From: Progne subis subis | Taxonomy: Eukaryota > Chordata > Aves > Passeriformes > Hirundinidae | Length of the DNA: 64,000 nucleotides | Reading direction: 5' to 3' | Assembly: GCA_022316685.1 (NCBI GenBank) | Contig: JAKJHU010000539.1 | Coordinates: 87,444 to 151,443 of the forward strand | Part shown: positions 52,533 to 63,501 of the stretch, piece after piece | How the letters are laid out: every line of letters starts with the position of its first letter | Position numbering within the stretch: position 1 is the first letter of the stretch | Notes under the pieces: generated by a model | What the model was told of the DNA's origin: nothing | Seen by the model: only the letters and a program-made list of their open reading frames with translations | The model's database searches: none | Made by a program: the position numbers and the translations under genes

Positions 52533-53139
52533 GGGAAACCACAGCATGTACCCTGAGTGCAGGCAGTGTTTTGTGTGAGTCTCCAACCTCATCCCCCATC
52601 AGAGGATACACTTTGGGAAGAGTCCTTGTGACCCACATTTCCTGTGACCCAAGCTGAGGAGTCACCTGTCCCTTTCTCTGCCCCTGGCAATGATGTGAGG
52701 TAGTCCTGGCTGTGGTCCCAACATTGTATTTGATCCCATCTCAGGTCACTGGCAGGGGCAGGAAAGGGACTCTCTCTCTTCCCCTAGGACAAAGGTGTCC
52801 TTTCCCAGCAGGAGGAAATACGTGGCTGGGAAGTGCCAGTCAGTGCTGTTGTAGTTGTCCCTGTATATCATTTCTCTTATCCCTTCTGTTCCTAGTTTTT
52901 CCTTATCTTGTTGCTATTACCAGTAAATTGTCCTTATTCCACCCCGGAATCTTTCCATTTTGTAATTTGCATGGGAGGCTGGAGGCCAGTGAGGGACAGC
53001 TCGGTTTTAGCAGGAACACAAAATTTGGGAAATCCCATTCCTAAATCCCAGCCCATGGAAACTGAGCATCCCAGCTGGTGCCAGCCCTGGTTGCCCTGGC
53101 AGCAGCCTTGGGAGCGGGTCCCTGGCTGGGGGCTGTGGG
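52533..53139. other. 3' flank of zinc-finger copy 3
   Basis: Mirrors 35,440-36,043. It contains the conserved CAATGATGTGAGGTAG block seen beside every copy and is probably 3' UTR. No separate gene. Confidence 0.5.
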
Positions 53140-53430
53140 AACCTCTTCACTCTGGTGCCCAGGGACAGCATTGGAGGGAAGGGCTGGAGCTGAGTCGGGG
53201 CAGCTTTAGGTTGGATGTCAGGAAAAAGTTTTCCCCCAGAGGCTGCTGGGGCACTGAACAGGCTCCCAGGGAAGGGTCACAGCTCCAGGGCTCTGGGAGC
53301 TGCAGCAGCGTTTGGACACCGCTGCCAGGCCCAGGCTGGGATTGTTGGGGTGTCCTGTGCAGGGCCAGGAGCTGGACTCGAGGATCCTGATGGCTCCCTC
53401 CCAACTCAGCCAATTCTGTGCTTCTGGGAT
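53140..53430 (+). mobile_element. CR1 LINE 3' fragment
   Basis: Sense orientation: GTTGGATGTCAGGAAAAAG, GCACTGAACAGGCTCCCAGG, GGACTCGAGGATCCTGATGG and an AATTCTGTGCTTCTGG tail. Inverted copy of 35,150-35,445. Confidence 0.85.
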
Positions 53431-53559
53431 CCCATGGCCCTGGGAATGGGACTGCAAATGGTTGCCATGGCAACGGGCTCTGGCTCCAGGCCTGAGCTGG
53501 TGTCCATGGAACCACCCCTGGCATGGGATCTGCATGGAGCTGCCAAGGGACCGACCCTA

Positions 53560-53705
53560 GCAACAGGGGCTGGTGATGGTTGCCATGGAAACTGACCACA
53601 GCAACAGGGGCTGGTGATGGTTGCCATGGAAACTGACCATAGCAACAGAGGCTGGTGATGGTTGTCATGGAAACTGACCATAGCAACAGGGGCTGGTGAT
53701 GGTTG
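53560..53705. repeat. 41-bp minisatellite, about 4 copies (inverted)
   Basis: Reverse-complement units (GGGGCTGGTGATGG) of the arrays at 2,231 and 34,750. Confidence 0.9.
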
Positions 53706-54010
53706 CCTGCTAAGGAACCGAGCTGTCACAGGCACTCAGAGGGGTTCCATGGGGACTTTCCAAGAGTCTTCAGGCTGTTCCAGAGCTGGAATGTCACAGG
53801 CAGAGACAGGGGCTCCATGGAGACCTCCCAGGGGTTTCTGGGGATGCTCAAGAGCCCTGTGGTCAGAGGCAGTCACAGCCATTCCATGCTGACATCCCAG
53901 GGCACCTTGGGCTGCAAAGGCACCGATCTGTCACAGGCACTCAGGAGGGCTCCACGGTGACATCCGAGGAGTCCCCAGGCTGCCAAAGAGCCGGGATGTC
54001 CCAGACACTC

Positions 54011-54860
54011 ACAGGGGTTCCTGCCATGGCCAGAGTGGGAGCTTCAGGCAAAAGCTTTATTTCTTCATTGGAGAAATTCCTGCTGAGTCATGAGGTGGAG
54101 AAATGACACCCAACAGCCACCAGGGATCCTCAAACACCTCAATGATGCCTAGATTTTAAAAATCCATCCAAGAGAGGAGACTGGGAGTGACTGGATCCAA
54201 TCCCATCCCCACATTTTGTCAAAGGGTAATGTGTAAAAGATTGGACAGGTGGAATTGAAATGCAATGCAATTTGTCCCACAGGATTAACAATGGAATATA
54301 CCAGATATATTTATATAAATACAACTATGATTGCTTCAGATCAGGAATGGACAGAAATATTTATTCTCACTACAGAGTAAATAAAATAAAGATTTATTTA
54401 TTCCACTGTATAGGAGTTATTACAATTATTAGAATATCATGCTCTAGAAAGCAATTCTGAAGTAAATAGGCCTTTTTTAGAGTATTTTGAGCCATTGCAG
54501 GCAGAGCCTCCTGCTCCAGCAGGAACTGCCTTTCCTGTGCCAGGACCAGGGCAGATCCCGCTGCAGGAAAAGCCCCAGGCCAGCCCCAAGACAGTGAAGG
54601 CCTCGGGCACAAGTGCAGAGTGCCGTGCTGGGAGCTGTGCCAGGGAGAGCCTGAGGCACCAAAGGCACCTTGGCAGCAGCAGCTGCTTCCAGGCCATGGC
54701 CAGAAGCCTCCCTTGGCAAGGCGGCCTGGTGGCCACCACTGCAGAGCTGCTGCTGCAGGGCTCATTTCTGCCTGGGCTCTGCCCCAGCCCACAGAGTGTG
54801 ACCTCAGCCCTGACTCTGTCCCAGCCGCTGTGCCTGAGCCCTGCAAAGCCTAAAGGTCAC
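54011..54860. repeat. Inverted copy of 1,082-1,930
   Basis: Carries the 1,082-1,930 sequence in reverse. At 54,857 it continues straight on (GGTCACCTGTGCCAGCC) where the copies at 1,081 and 40,957 have the long LTR, so it shows the locus without the insertion. Confidence 0.85.
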
Positions 54861-54999
54861 CTGTGCCAGCCTGGCTCTGTCAGCCCCTGGGGCAGGGCAG
54901 GGAAAGGCCAGAGAAGGGGCTGGCTTTGGCTGCTGCATGTGGGCTCCAGCAGAGACAAGGAGGAGTCAAGGCAGTGGATGGAGTCCAGTGCGCAGCCCC

Positions 55000-55310
55000 T
55001 TCTGCCCATGCAATCCTGGAATGCTTTGGATGGGAAGAGCTCTGCAGTGCTCATCTCATCCAAACCCCTGCCATGAGCAGGGACATCTTTGACCTGATCA
55101 GGTTGTTCAGAGCCCTGTCCCAGCTGGACTTGAATGTTTCCAGGGATGGTACATTGAGCACCTCCCCGGGAACCTGTCCTGAGGTATCACCAACCTCATC
55201 ATCAAAAATTTCCTCCTTATCTCCCCTTATCTGAACCTCCCTTCCTTTAGTTTAAAATCACCATGCTTTGTCCTATTGTGACAGGCCCTACTAAAACCTT
55301 TGTCCAGCAC
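55000..55310 (-). mobile_element. CR1 LINE fragment
   Basis: Minus-strand CR1 3' region: CATCCAAACCCCTGCCATGAG, ATCAGGTTGTTCAGAGCCC, TTGAATGTTTCCAGGGATGG. Older and more diverged than the other CR1 pieces. Confidence 0.75.
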
Positions 55311-55439
55311 TGCATTTCCAGTTAGCTTGGTTTCCATGGCAATTCCATGACAGGTGACCCAGGTGTGCTTTCCCAGAGAGGGTTGTGGCAGAGACATGGG
55401 ACATCATACAATGATCACCGAACAGCTTTGTTTTCTTGG

Positions 55440-56576
55440 TTTTGCTGCCGCCCTTTCACACTATGTCCTCCAAGCCTTTGTAAAGATTAATTGCTGAGAT
55501 GGCGATAGCAGGACGGAAGCAATTTGCACAATATCTTGTTCCAAAAGCATATTGCAGGTAAATAGATATTGCAATAACTGGTAGGTGAACAGGGAATGCA
55601 GCCCATATTGTACTGCTCTTTGGGCTTTATCTAATTGTTTCCAGTCAAAAGCTTCCTATTTTTGCCCACCACCTGGCTGCAGTATTGCAGGGAATGCTTG
55701 TGGAATAAGCTGTCCCTCAACTAAGGCTTCACGTATTACCCCTTTCCCTCTCTCATTTGGATCTGTACGTGGTTCAGCAAATGCTGGCAGCAGTGTAAAT
55801 CCAAACTGCTTTGCTGGTGCCAAGGCTCCAGCAGGGGACAGTGGAGGATCATGGATTTGTGGAGGGTCACAGAACGAATATGAAGAAGCTTGGTGGCACA
55901 ACAGGGGTTTGGGAATTCAGTGCATGGAGTTTTCCTAACACTTCCGGTAATAATGTTTTGATTGTGTCATCACTATTTTTTACTTCCTCTTTTTCTGTCA
56001 AAGAGACAGGAGAGGAGTCTGGCAATTGGAGACATTTTGGACGACATGCTGACTCTTCTGACTGAACTGTCTGTTTTGTTTGTTGTCATTTTTTAGGCTC
56101 TGGAATTTATCTTGAGCCTCTGTTACATTGTTACACTTGTTATCAGAATTGTGAACGGTTTGTGCTTCAGGCAAGGGAGATGCAGTGGTTATGGGAACTG
56201 GAATACACATAGAAAAGCTAGATGTTGCTACAGGGCGGATAGATTCAGCGCTAGGTGTTAAAGCAACAAAAGCAGAAGCAGCAGCTTGTCTTTCAGCCTT
56301 CATAGATTACTAAATCTCTATGATTAGCTTCCAATGTGTTGAATATTTACTAGCTTCTTTAGCAGCTGCTCTCCCACTGCTTATTACATCCCATCATGTT
56401 TTTCCAATGTCTCCCATATCAAGAGCTCCAAGGCTACATTTGCACCTGATATGAGTCCTTTTTCCCAAGCCCAGCATATAACATTCCATAAAATGGAGCC
56501 ATCACATTCCATGCCTCTCATAGAGGTAATATATTGGAGGAGGTTTTAGGACTGCCCCTTGCTCTTTGTCCACCCC
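55440..56576 (-). pseudogene. gag: Betaretrovirus-like gag, 3' part
   Basis: Minus strand. Matrix-like block (LLQYITSMRG, ICWAWEKGLI) at 56,540-56,400, a linker with Pro/Ser (56,303-55,998), then a capsid start (QAFPAILQPGGGQ, near 55,690) and capsid N-terminal domain (FDWKQLDKAQRAVQYG, CNMLLEQDIVQIA) to about 55,450. Stops and frame changes break it. It ends near a 25-bp echo of its own LTR (ATGGGACATCATACAATGATC, 55,397-55,417), so most of the provirus is deleted. Interrupted on its 5' side by a solo LTR. Confidence 0.75.
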
Positions 56577-56940
56577 TGTCACCCTAGTTTTTCTGAATTT
56601 TTTTAAAGTCTTCTACTTATTCATAAGATAGAGTCAGTTTCTTTAGTTTCTGCATAATATTAGGAGCTATATTTTGCTTTTCTCATGCATGGGAACATAA
56701 ACAAACCTTTTTCTTCATTCCCTGTCCTTTGTTTACATATTTCTAGCCTGAAAATAATGTTAATTAACAGCTGATCTGGCCAGCGGGGTGAAGGGGTAGT
56801 AAAAAAGCCAATCTACAACCAGACCCACAAATGTATAAAAATGAAAATAATAAACAGGTTCTCTCACTCTTGGCTTGGGGAGCAACTCTGCACTGCAGAC
56901 CTCTTGTCTCTGTGTTATTGCTTTGCATGCCGCTACCACA
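56577..56940 (+). mobile_element. Solo LTR (TGTCACCCTAG family) inside gag
   Basis: Plus strand, antisense to the gag it interrupts. TATA box (TATAAAA from 56,834), polyadenylation signal (AATAAA, 56,849-56,854) and CTCTGTGTTATTGCTTTGC end; matches 42,864-43,266. Confidence 0.75.
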
Positions 56941-57009
56941 ACCTCCATCTCCTCCCTGACTGCTCACTTGATCAAGGTGAGTTTCTTCATGAGCTTTAAT
57001 AGGCACACC

Positions 57010-57420
57010 TCATCGGCTCCTCGGCAGTCTCCTCCTCCCGCCGACTTCTTGGTGAGGCTTCCTGCCAGGGCAGCAGGGATAGTTACCTCTCCTCCCGTTG
57101 TATTCTTGGTGAGGCTTCCTGCCGGGCAGCAGGGATAGTTATCTCTCCTCCCACCGTATTCTTGGTGAGGCTTCCTGCCGGGCAGCAGGGATAGTGACCT
57201 CTCCTCCCACCGTATTCTTGGTGAGGCTTCCTGCCGGGGCAGCAGGGATAGTGACCTCTCCTCCACCGTATTCTTGGTGAGGCTTCCTGCCGGGGCAGCA
57301 GGGATAGTTACCTCTCCTCCCGTCATATTCTTGGTGAGGCTTCCTGCCGGGGCAGCAGGGATAGTTACCTCTCCTCCTGTGTATTCTTGGTGAGGCTTCC
57401 TTCCTGGGGAAGCAGGGATA
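57010..57420 (-). repeat. 57-bp minisatellite in gag 5' region, about 7 copies
   Basis: Tandem units on TTCTTGGTGAGGCTTCCTGC then CGGGGCAGCAGGGATAGTTA and CCTCTCCTCCC. Period 56-58 bp, so some units shift the frame. In one frame a 19-residue unit (SLTKNTTGGEVTIPAAPAG) repeats. It lies between the primer site and gag. Confidence 0.9.
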
Positions 57421-57497
57421 GTTTCAGTCAACTTTCCTGCTTTCCCTCGATTCTTCTTTCCACTGCTGCGCAGCACATGAGAAATCTGAGGGTCTTG

Positions 57498-57515
57498 GTC
57501 CCTGTTTGGGCACCA
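57498..57515 (-). other. Lysine-tRNA-type primer-binding site
   Basis: TGGTGCCCAAACAGGGAC on the minus strand, two bases after the LTR. It matches the Lys-3 primer site at 16 of 18 positions; both differences are CpG-type transitions. Confidence 0.8.
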
Positions 57516-57517
57516 CC

Positions 57518-57915
57518 TGCGGAAGAAAATGGGACATCACACAATGATCAATATGATCATAATGAGCCATTTATTGTAAGATGACAGTCTCTTTTATGCA
57601 GTTTTTAGCTTTAATCACACGTTCATGCTACTTTACAATTGGTTGCACCCTAAAAGCATGCGTTAGCCCTTTAATCCCTATTGGTTGATTGTTCTTACAC
57701 ATGCAGCAGATTACATAGTCCTTTTTTTCTGGCTCTCATCTGGTTCTATCATCCCAGAGTCATTTACCAGCTTTTGTTCTTCTTTGTACATGACTTCTGC
57801 ATCTTGTTTTGCTTGGTATGTGTCTTTGACATCCTTGAAATGGTTACAGGCCTATTCTTTCTCATAAGCTGGATTGCTCACATGTCCCCATTTTTGGAGG
57901 AACTCATCCTCCACA
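57518..57915 (-). mobile_element. 5' LTR of the betaretrovirus-like ERV
   Basis: Minus strand from TGTGGAGGATGAGTTCCTCC (57,915) to CATTTTCTTCCGCA (57,518), about 398 bp, with an AATAAATGG polyadenylation signal. Its outer end coincides exactly with the start of the direct segmental duplication at 57,916. Confidence 0.75.
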
Positions 57916-60900
57916 GGCTGGAAACATTTCATGTGTGAGGGAGGAAGGGCAGGTCCAGCCTTGCCCTGCCCTGAAACCCCAGCACTGCCCTGCCCTGTAA
58001 CCCCAATCCCCCCAGAGCCTCTATCCCATCCCAGCAGTGTCTGTCAATCCCTGGCACACCAAAGGCAATGCTCCACAGCCACCTCTGCAGCCCCCAGCCC
58101 AGCTCCTGAGAGACCAAGTGACCCAAAGTCCCTCCTGGGGGAAGGGCCCAGGAAGACATGGGGTATTCAAGGCTGACCACAAGGCAAGCACACATCTTGA
58201 CCCCACCTCCTCTTGGAATTTCTGTCTGACCACTGCTGGAATCCAGGAGTTGGTAGCTCTGTGTTTGTACTTCTGTATATCTTATTCGTCTTTCTCTTCT
58301 GTGTCTTCCCCTTCTAATTCCCTCCCCTCGCAAATTTTGAGTGACTTAAAATTGAACCAGACTAGAGTTTGCGAATTTGAATGGGCCAAGTAGTGCTTTG
58401 AGAAGTGTTTTTTATGGATTGAATGTTCTATTAAATCTTTTGCCAAAGATTCTGTTTTTTTCTAAAGTTGTCAGTAAAGTCTGTTTTGTCGTTTTGAGCT
58501 CTTGAGAATCTCTTGTTGCTATTTCTCCAGTGCATCCAACTCAGAGTACAAAAACAATTGTAATTCCTTTTAATGTCTAAGTAAGAGAGTTTTTTGGGGG
58601 GATGGGGGTCAGGGCTTGTGTGTCCTGCTTGGCACAGCCCAGGCAGGGCTTTCACAGCCACATTGCACACTCCATTTCCCACCTGCACCGCTGGTGCCTC
58701 TGAGTTCTGCTTGCCCAGCCCCAGGGACGCTCCCCTTGTCTGCCCATTCCCCCACGGCCTCTGGGCAGGGATGGCCTCAGTGGGGGGCTGCTGACAGCCT
58801 CAGACACTTGGAGGCTGCTGCTGGATTTGACTTCTCCAGAGGCTTGTTCAGCCTTCAGCTGTTCAATGTCCCAAGGCTCATTAACATTCAGAACATCTTA
58901 ACAGCCAAGCCTCCTGGGAATAATTTGATTTAGGTTTTCAAATTTTTGTGGTTAATTAATCGATTTTTGAAGTGTATTAAAAGTGAATATATATTTACAA
59001 AAGGCAGTGAGAAAAGATATTTTATGTCCGGTTCAAGTTTTGTTTCTGCAAATGCCTTGATATGTGCAATCTCCAGTTGACACTGAATCCAAGTATATTC
59101 TAATGCAGTTTGAATAGATACGAAAATCAAGATCCTTTATATCTGACTTTCAATCAGATTTTGTCCCTACTCCCCATCCCACCATTTCCCCCATCCAAGC
59201 CCTGGGACTCAGAGCAGCCTTGTGCAGATCTGAGCTCCCTCCACCCCAGGCTGGACCTGCAGGTTTCAGCTCCTTGGCTCCAACTCCCACCTGCTTTCCT
59301 TGGAGAAAGAGCTGCCCGAGACACAGAGGGATGTTCATTTATTGTCAGCCAACAAACCCAAGGGGAGGCACAGCTCCATCAAATGCAAAAGTCATTCTTC
59401 TCCCTGGCTCTGCCCTGCACCTGATCCCCACAGCCTGTCCTGTTTCCTTCATCCCTCCACTGCCAGGGACTTTCTGGGACAAGGGAGCTCTGCTCTGGCT
59501 ATGGAGGGAGGTGCAAGTGCAGCCACTGGAGTGGGAACCACAACTCATCAGGTTTGTGTCCTTGTAGGGACCAAAACTGATGAGACTCAGAGGCACAGAA
59601 AGGTTTCTCTACATGGCAAACTTAAAAAAATGTGAACATGAATAAAATTTAATAAACGTGGAAACACTCCCCTCAGCTCCTTGTGACATCCCAGCAACAT
59701 CTGACCTGTCCACAATCCACAAGTGATTTCCAGACAGGAAGAATTTTCAACTAAGACATTAGAAGAGGTGAAAAATAAGAGAAAAATAGAACTAAGATGC
59801 TGCCGAAGGTGTTATTAAAACTTCTGAAAAACTGGACAATTCTGTAAAGAACAAAGCATGAAGGGCAGTCAAGGGAGATGCATTGGAATGACCAGAGAAC
59901 AGCTGCAGGAGGAAATCTGGGAGCAACAGGAAGGACATAGATCCAGCTGCTCTGTATGAAGAAATGCCCTTACACATGGCCGTTTAAACAGGAGACCTGG
60001 AAACACCTAAAGGAAGAGGGCCATGAATTGTTAGACTGAATGTTGGTGGCAAAGGTAGAGAGGAAGACCAGTATTTCTCCCAGTATTTTTCCTCCTGCCA
60101 TTGGCAGGAGAATCCAGTAGATCCAGGAAATTCCTGTTCCTGGTGGGAAAATTTTGCCACTTCTTAAAAGTACTCAAATGATGCAGATAAAAAAATAGTT
60201 TCTTTTACATTATGAGAGTAAAAGATATTAAAACCTGTGCCCTTTTCCAGGAAGACATCCGTTGTGTGCCCATGCACAGGCAGTGCCTCTTGTGCCCTGA
60301 GGTGCTGAGCTGGGATTGGCATCTCTCAGAGAGGAGCTGAGGGAGAGCAGAGCACCTTGCAAGCTGCAGGTCCCTGACAGCCCCAGAGGGCTCCTGTCCC
60401 AGAAACATCTGCTCTGCTCCAGGCTGGAACAGGGACCAGCATCGTGCTGGGATCATCAGAGAACTGAGGTGTGTGCTGGAATTCAATCCCCTCCCCATCC
60501 CACAGCAGTCCTGCATTTCCCTCCTCCAGCCTTGGTCTCCAGCACAGCCATGGAGGCTCTTTGGGCCAGTAGAGAGGCCGGGCAGGGCTGGCCATGGCCG
60601 GGAACAGGCCCTGAGCCCCACAGGAGGATGGAGCTGGGCCACAGCCAAACTGCCCCGTAAACCTGGGCTGAGCAGCCAGGGCTGGCAATGGCTGGGGACA
60701 GAGGCTGGCACTGACAAATGTCCTGGGCCGTCTTCCTGCTCTGTCCATGCCACCAAGGGCACAGAGCAGCCTCCTCTCTGGGCCACTTGCCTGTTTTCAA
60801 TGCCTTCCACAGGCGCTGGCCCTGCCCCACAAGGCCTGGGCTGAGTCCTGCCCCTGCACTCTCACTCAGGCTGAGATGGACACTGATGGTTTCTGTGGCA

Positions 60901-61280
60901 GGCTCTCTCAGCCCAGCCCAGCTCCCTCCAAGCTCTGCCAGCTGCCCTGAGCTCTCGGCAGCACCAAGGGCCTCTCCCCAGCACAGCCCAGTCGGCTCTG
61001 GCCCCATAGCTCTGCTCAGGGCAGGCTGCTCTGGGCAGGGGCCCCACGGCCTCAGCCCCTCAGAAGGGCACAGCAGCAGCTGCAGCTCAGACAGGGACTC
61101 AGCCCCAGCCATGGGCAAGGTGCTAGGGCCAAGGGAAAAGGAGGCTCCCTGTGTGCCCTGCTCCCCTCTCCCTGAGGTGCTGAGAGCTCTGCAGCCCCTG
61201 CTGCCATCCCATCTGCCCAGGCCAGCACAACAGCCCCGGCCTTGGGGCCCTCAAGAGCTGCTCCTGCTCCAGGCCCAGGG
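57916..61280. repeat. Direct segmental duplication, second copy
   Basis: Same order as 43,411-47,437 without the ERVL LTR; differences are scattered substitutions and small indels. No gene recognised; open frames are not shared intact. Confidence 0.85.
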
Positions 61281-61880
61281 CCAAGGATCAGGACCAGTGT
61301 GGCCAGCAGGAGCAGGGCAGTGAGTCTTCCCCTGTGCTAAGCACTGGCTGGGCAGCACCTCAAGTGCTGTGTCCAGTTTCTGGGCCCCCAATTTAGGAAG
61401 GACATGGAGGAGTTCAAGTGTGTCCAGAGAAGAGTGATAAAGCTGGTGACAGATCTGGAACACAAGTCCTGTGAGGAGCAGCTATGAGGACTGACGGAGA
61501 GCAGGCTGGACAAGAGCCAGCAGTGTGCCCAGGTGGCAAGAAGGCCAATGGCACCTGGCCTGCATCAGGAATGGTGTGGCCAGCAGGAGCAGGGCAGTGA
61601 TTATTTCCCCTGTGCTCGGCACTGGTTGGGCAGCACCTTGAGTGCTGTGTCCCGTTCTGGGCCCTCCAGTTTAGGAAAGACAAGAAGGGGCTGGAGCATG
61701 TCCAGAGAAGGGCAACAAGGCTGGTGAGGGGACTGGAACACAAGTCCTGTGAGGAGTGGTTGAGGGAGCAGGGGTTGTTTATCCTGGAGGAGGCTCAGGG
61801 GAGACAAGGCAGTGTCAGGGCACAGCTTGAACATGATGATGTCCAAGTTCTTTTCCAACCTTGCTGATTCTGGGATTCTC
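61281..61880 (+). mobile_element. CR1 LINE fragments
   Basis: Plus strand. Two overlapping CR1 3' ORF pieces (CAGTTTCTGGGCCCCCAATT and CCCGTTCTGGGCCCTCCAG, each with GTCCAGAGAAG), ending GCTGATTCTGGGATTCTCTG. Confidence 0.85.
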
Positions 61881-62930
61881 TGAAAGCACCCTTGCAGCAG
61901 TTGCAGGATGAGCCCTGGGCCTCCTCTCCAGAAGGTCCAGCAGCCCAGGTCCCTCAGCTTCTCCTCACAGCCCCAAAGCCCATCCTGTCAGTCCTGCAGA
62001 TCCTCTGCAGCTCCTCCTCCTTGCCCAGAACAGGGAGCCCCCACAGCCAGACACAGCAGCCCAGATGTGCCCCCCTGGCCTGTGGTGCCTCTGGCAAGGG
62101 AGCAGCACGAGGCACTGCAGGAGGCTGCAGACAATTCCTGAAGCATTTGGAGGATGATCCTGCTCCCCAGGAGACCTTTCCCGGGTGCTGGGAACTCAGG
62201 AACTGAAATGGGGAGTGGGGCCAGAGGGCCAGAGAGGAAAGGGCAAGCAGGGATGGGCTGTTTGCAGGGGAGGGAAAAGAGGTGGGCAATAGGAAGAAAT
62301 TTGTAGCAGGAAGGGGAAAGAAAGCCAAGATGCAGCAAAGCAATTGCTGAGAGCAGTTTGGAGGTGGCTGCCAGGCAGCCCTGGCTCTGAGCAACAACAT
62401 CTGCAGTAGCACAGGAAAATCACAGCTCATGGGAAAAAACTTTCTAGATTACTTCAGAGACCACCACAAAGCTGAGTGGTTTCCCCACTGTCCCCCAGCC
62501 CTTCCTGGCCCCAGGGGCTGATGATGGCATTTGTGCTCACTCAGGTTCGTCTCCCCACACCAACACCATGGGGGTGCTCATGCCTGCTCTGGGCAGTGCA
62601 AACAGGGGCTCCTGAGCCAGTGCTGCCGTGTCTGTGCCTGCAATGATGCGGCACCTGTTGAGCTGGGGGAGAGGCCAGGGCTGCAGAGGGGGGATGTTGT
62701 TGGCATGTGCATGAGGACGCTCTGGGACGCTGCCCTGGGGTGTCCAGCGCAGTGGGGATGGATCAGCCCCTGCTCTGCTGCTCCTTCCCATCTCCCCCAG
62801 GCACCTTGCAGAGCCCCAGCCATGCTGTTTGCCCCCAGCCTGCCCACGGCCACCCTGGGGCTGCTCACAGAGCTTTTCTCTGCTGAGCATTGGCCTGGGC
62901 GTGTTCTGGAGAGAGCCTGGGCAAGGAGCC
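61881..62930. repeat. Third copy of the GC-rich duplicated block
   Basis: Matches 49,010-50,040 directly and 38,510-39,455 inverted. Similarity stops at AAGGAGC (62,930). Confidence 0.75.
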
Positions 62931-63501
62931 TGGAGCCCCCAGGCCCTGCCCTGAGGCGGCAGCGCTGCCCCAGCAGTGCCCATGGCCTGTCCCTGCTGCA
63001 GCCCCGGCACTGCCACCCCCAGCACTGTGCCCGGCCCCGAGAGCACTCAGGCCCTACAGCAACACCAGGGCCAGGAGGGCAGCGGGGCAGGGCCACGGGA
63101 GCAGCACTGGCAACACCAAGTGCTGCTGCTCCTGGGCACAGCTGCTGTGCCAGCACTGATCTGCCCCCAGCTCTGCACACAGACATTGCTGCTGCAGCTG
63201 CAGAGAAGGGAACGAAAGGAGGATCTCTGCAGAAAACTTGGCTGGGAAATCCTTTAGTTCCTTTAAAGACAGCAAGATCGCAGACCCTCATTGACACTGT
63301 CTATAGCCACAAGGGTGGTGGAGAGAAACAAAATGAGAAATGGCACAAACAGTGCCCTTTCTTTTTGGACAATATGAAAAAATATAAACAAAGAAACAGA
63401 ACCTCCAAAATGAAACCAACAAGAAGTATCAAAGATGATTTTTATTACCAATGATTTGCAGAAATTGGCCATCGCTTTAATGTTACTTAAACCATCCTTC
63501 A
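62931..63501. other. Unassigned stretch 3' of the olfactory receptor
   Basis: GC-rich to 63,180, then AT-richer. An open frame from 62,531 crosses it but lacks recognisable domains and starts in duplicated non-coding sequence. No gene called. Confidence 0.35.

Larger units (their letters stand above)
48560..54010. repeat. Right arm of the large inverted repeat
   Basis: Reverse-complement counterpart of 34,448-39,910. It continues past 54,010 into sequence inverted relative to 1,082-1,937, which the left arm lacks because the ERVL tandem abuts there. Confidence 0.9.

Noticed and set aside
62531..63454. A 307-codon plus-strand open frame
   Set aside because: It starts in the triplicated GC-rich block whose other copies do not keep the frame, and it shows no recognisable domain.
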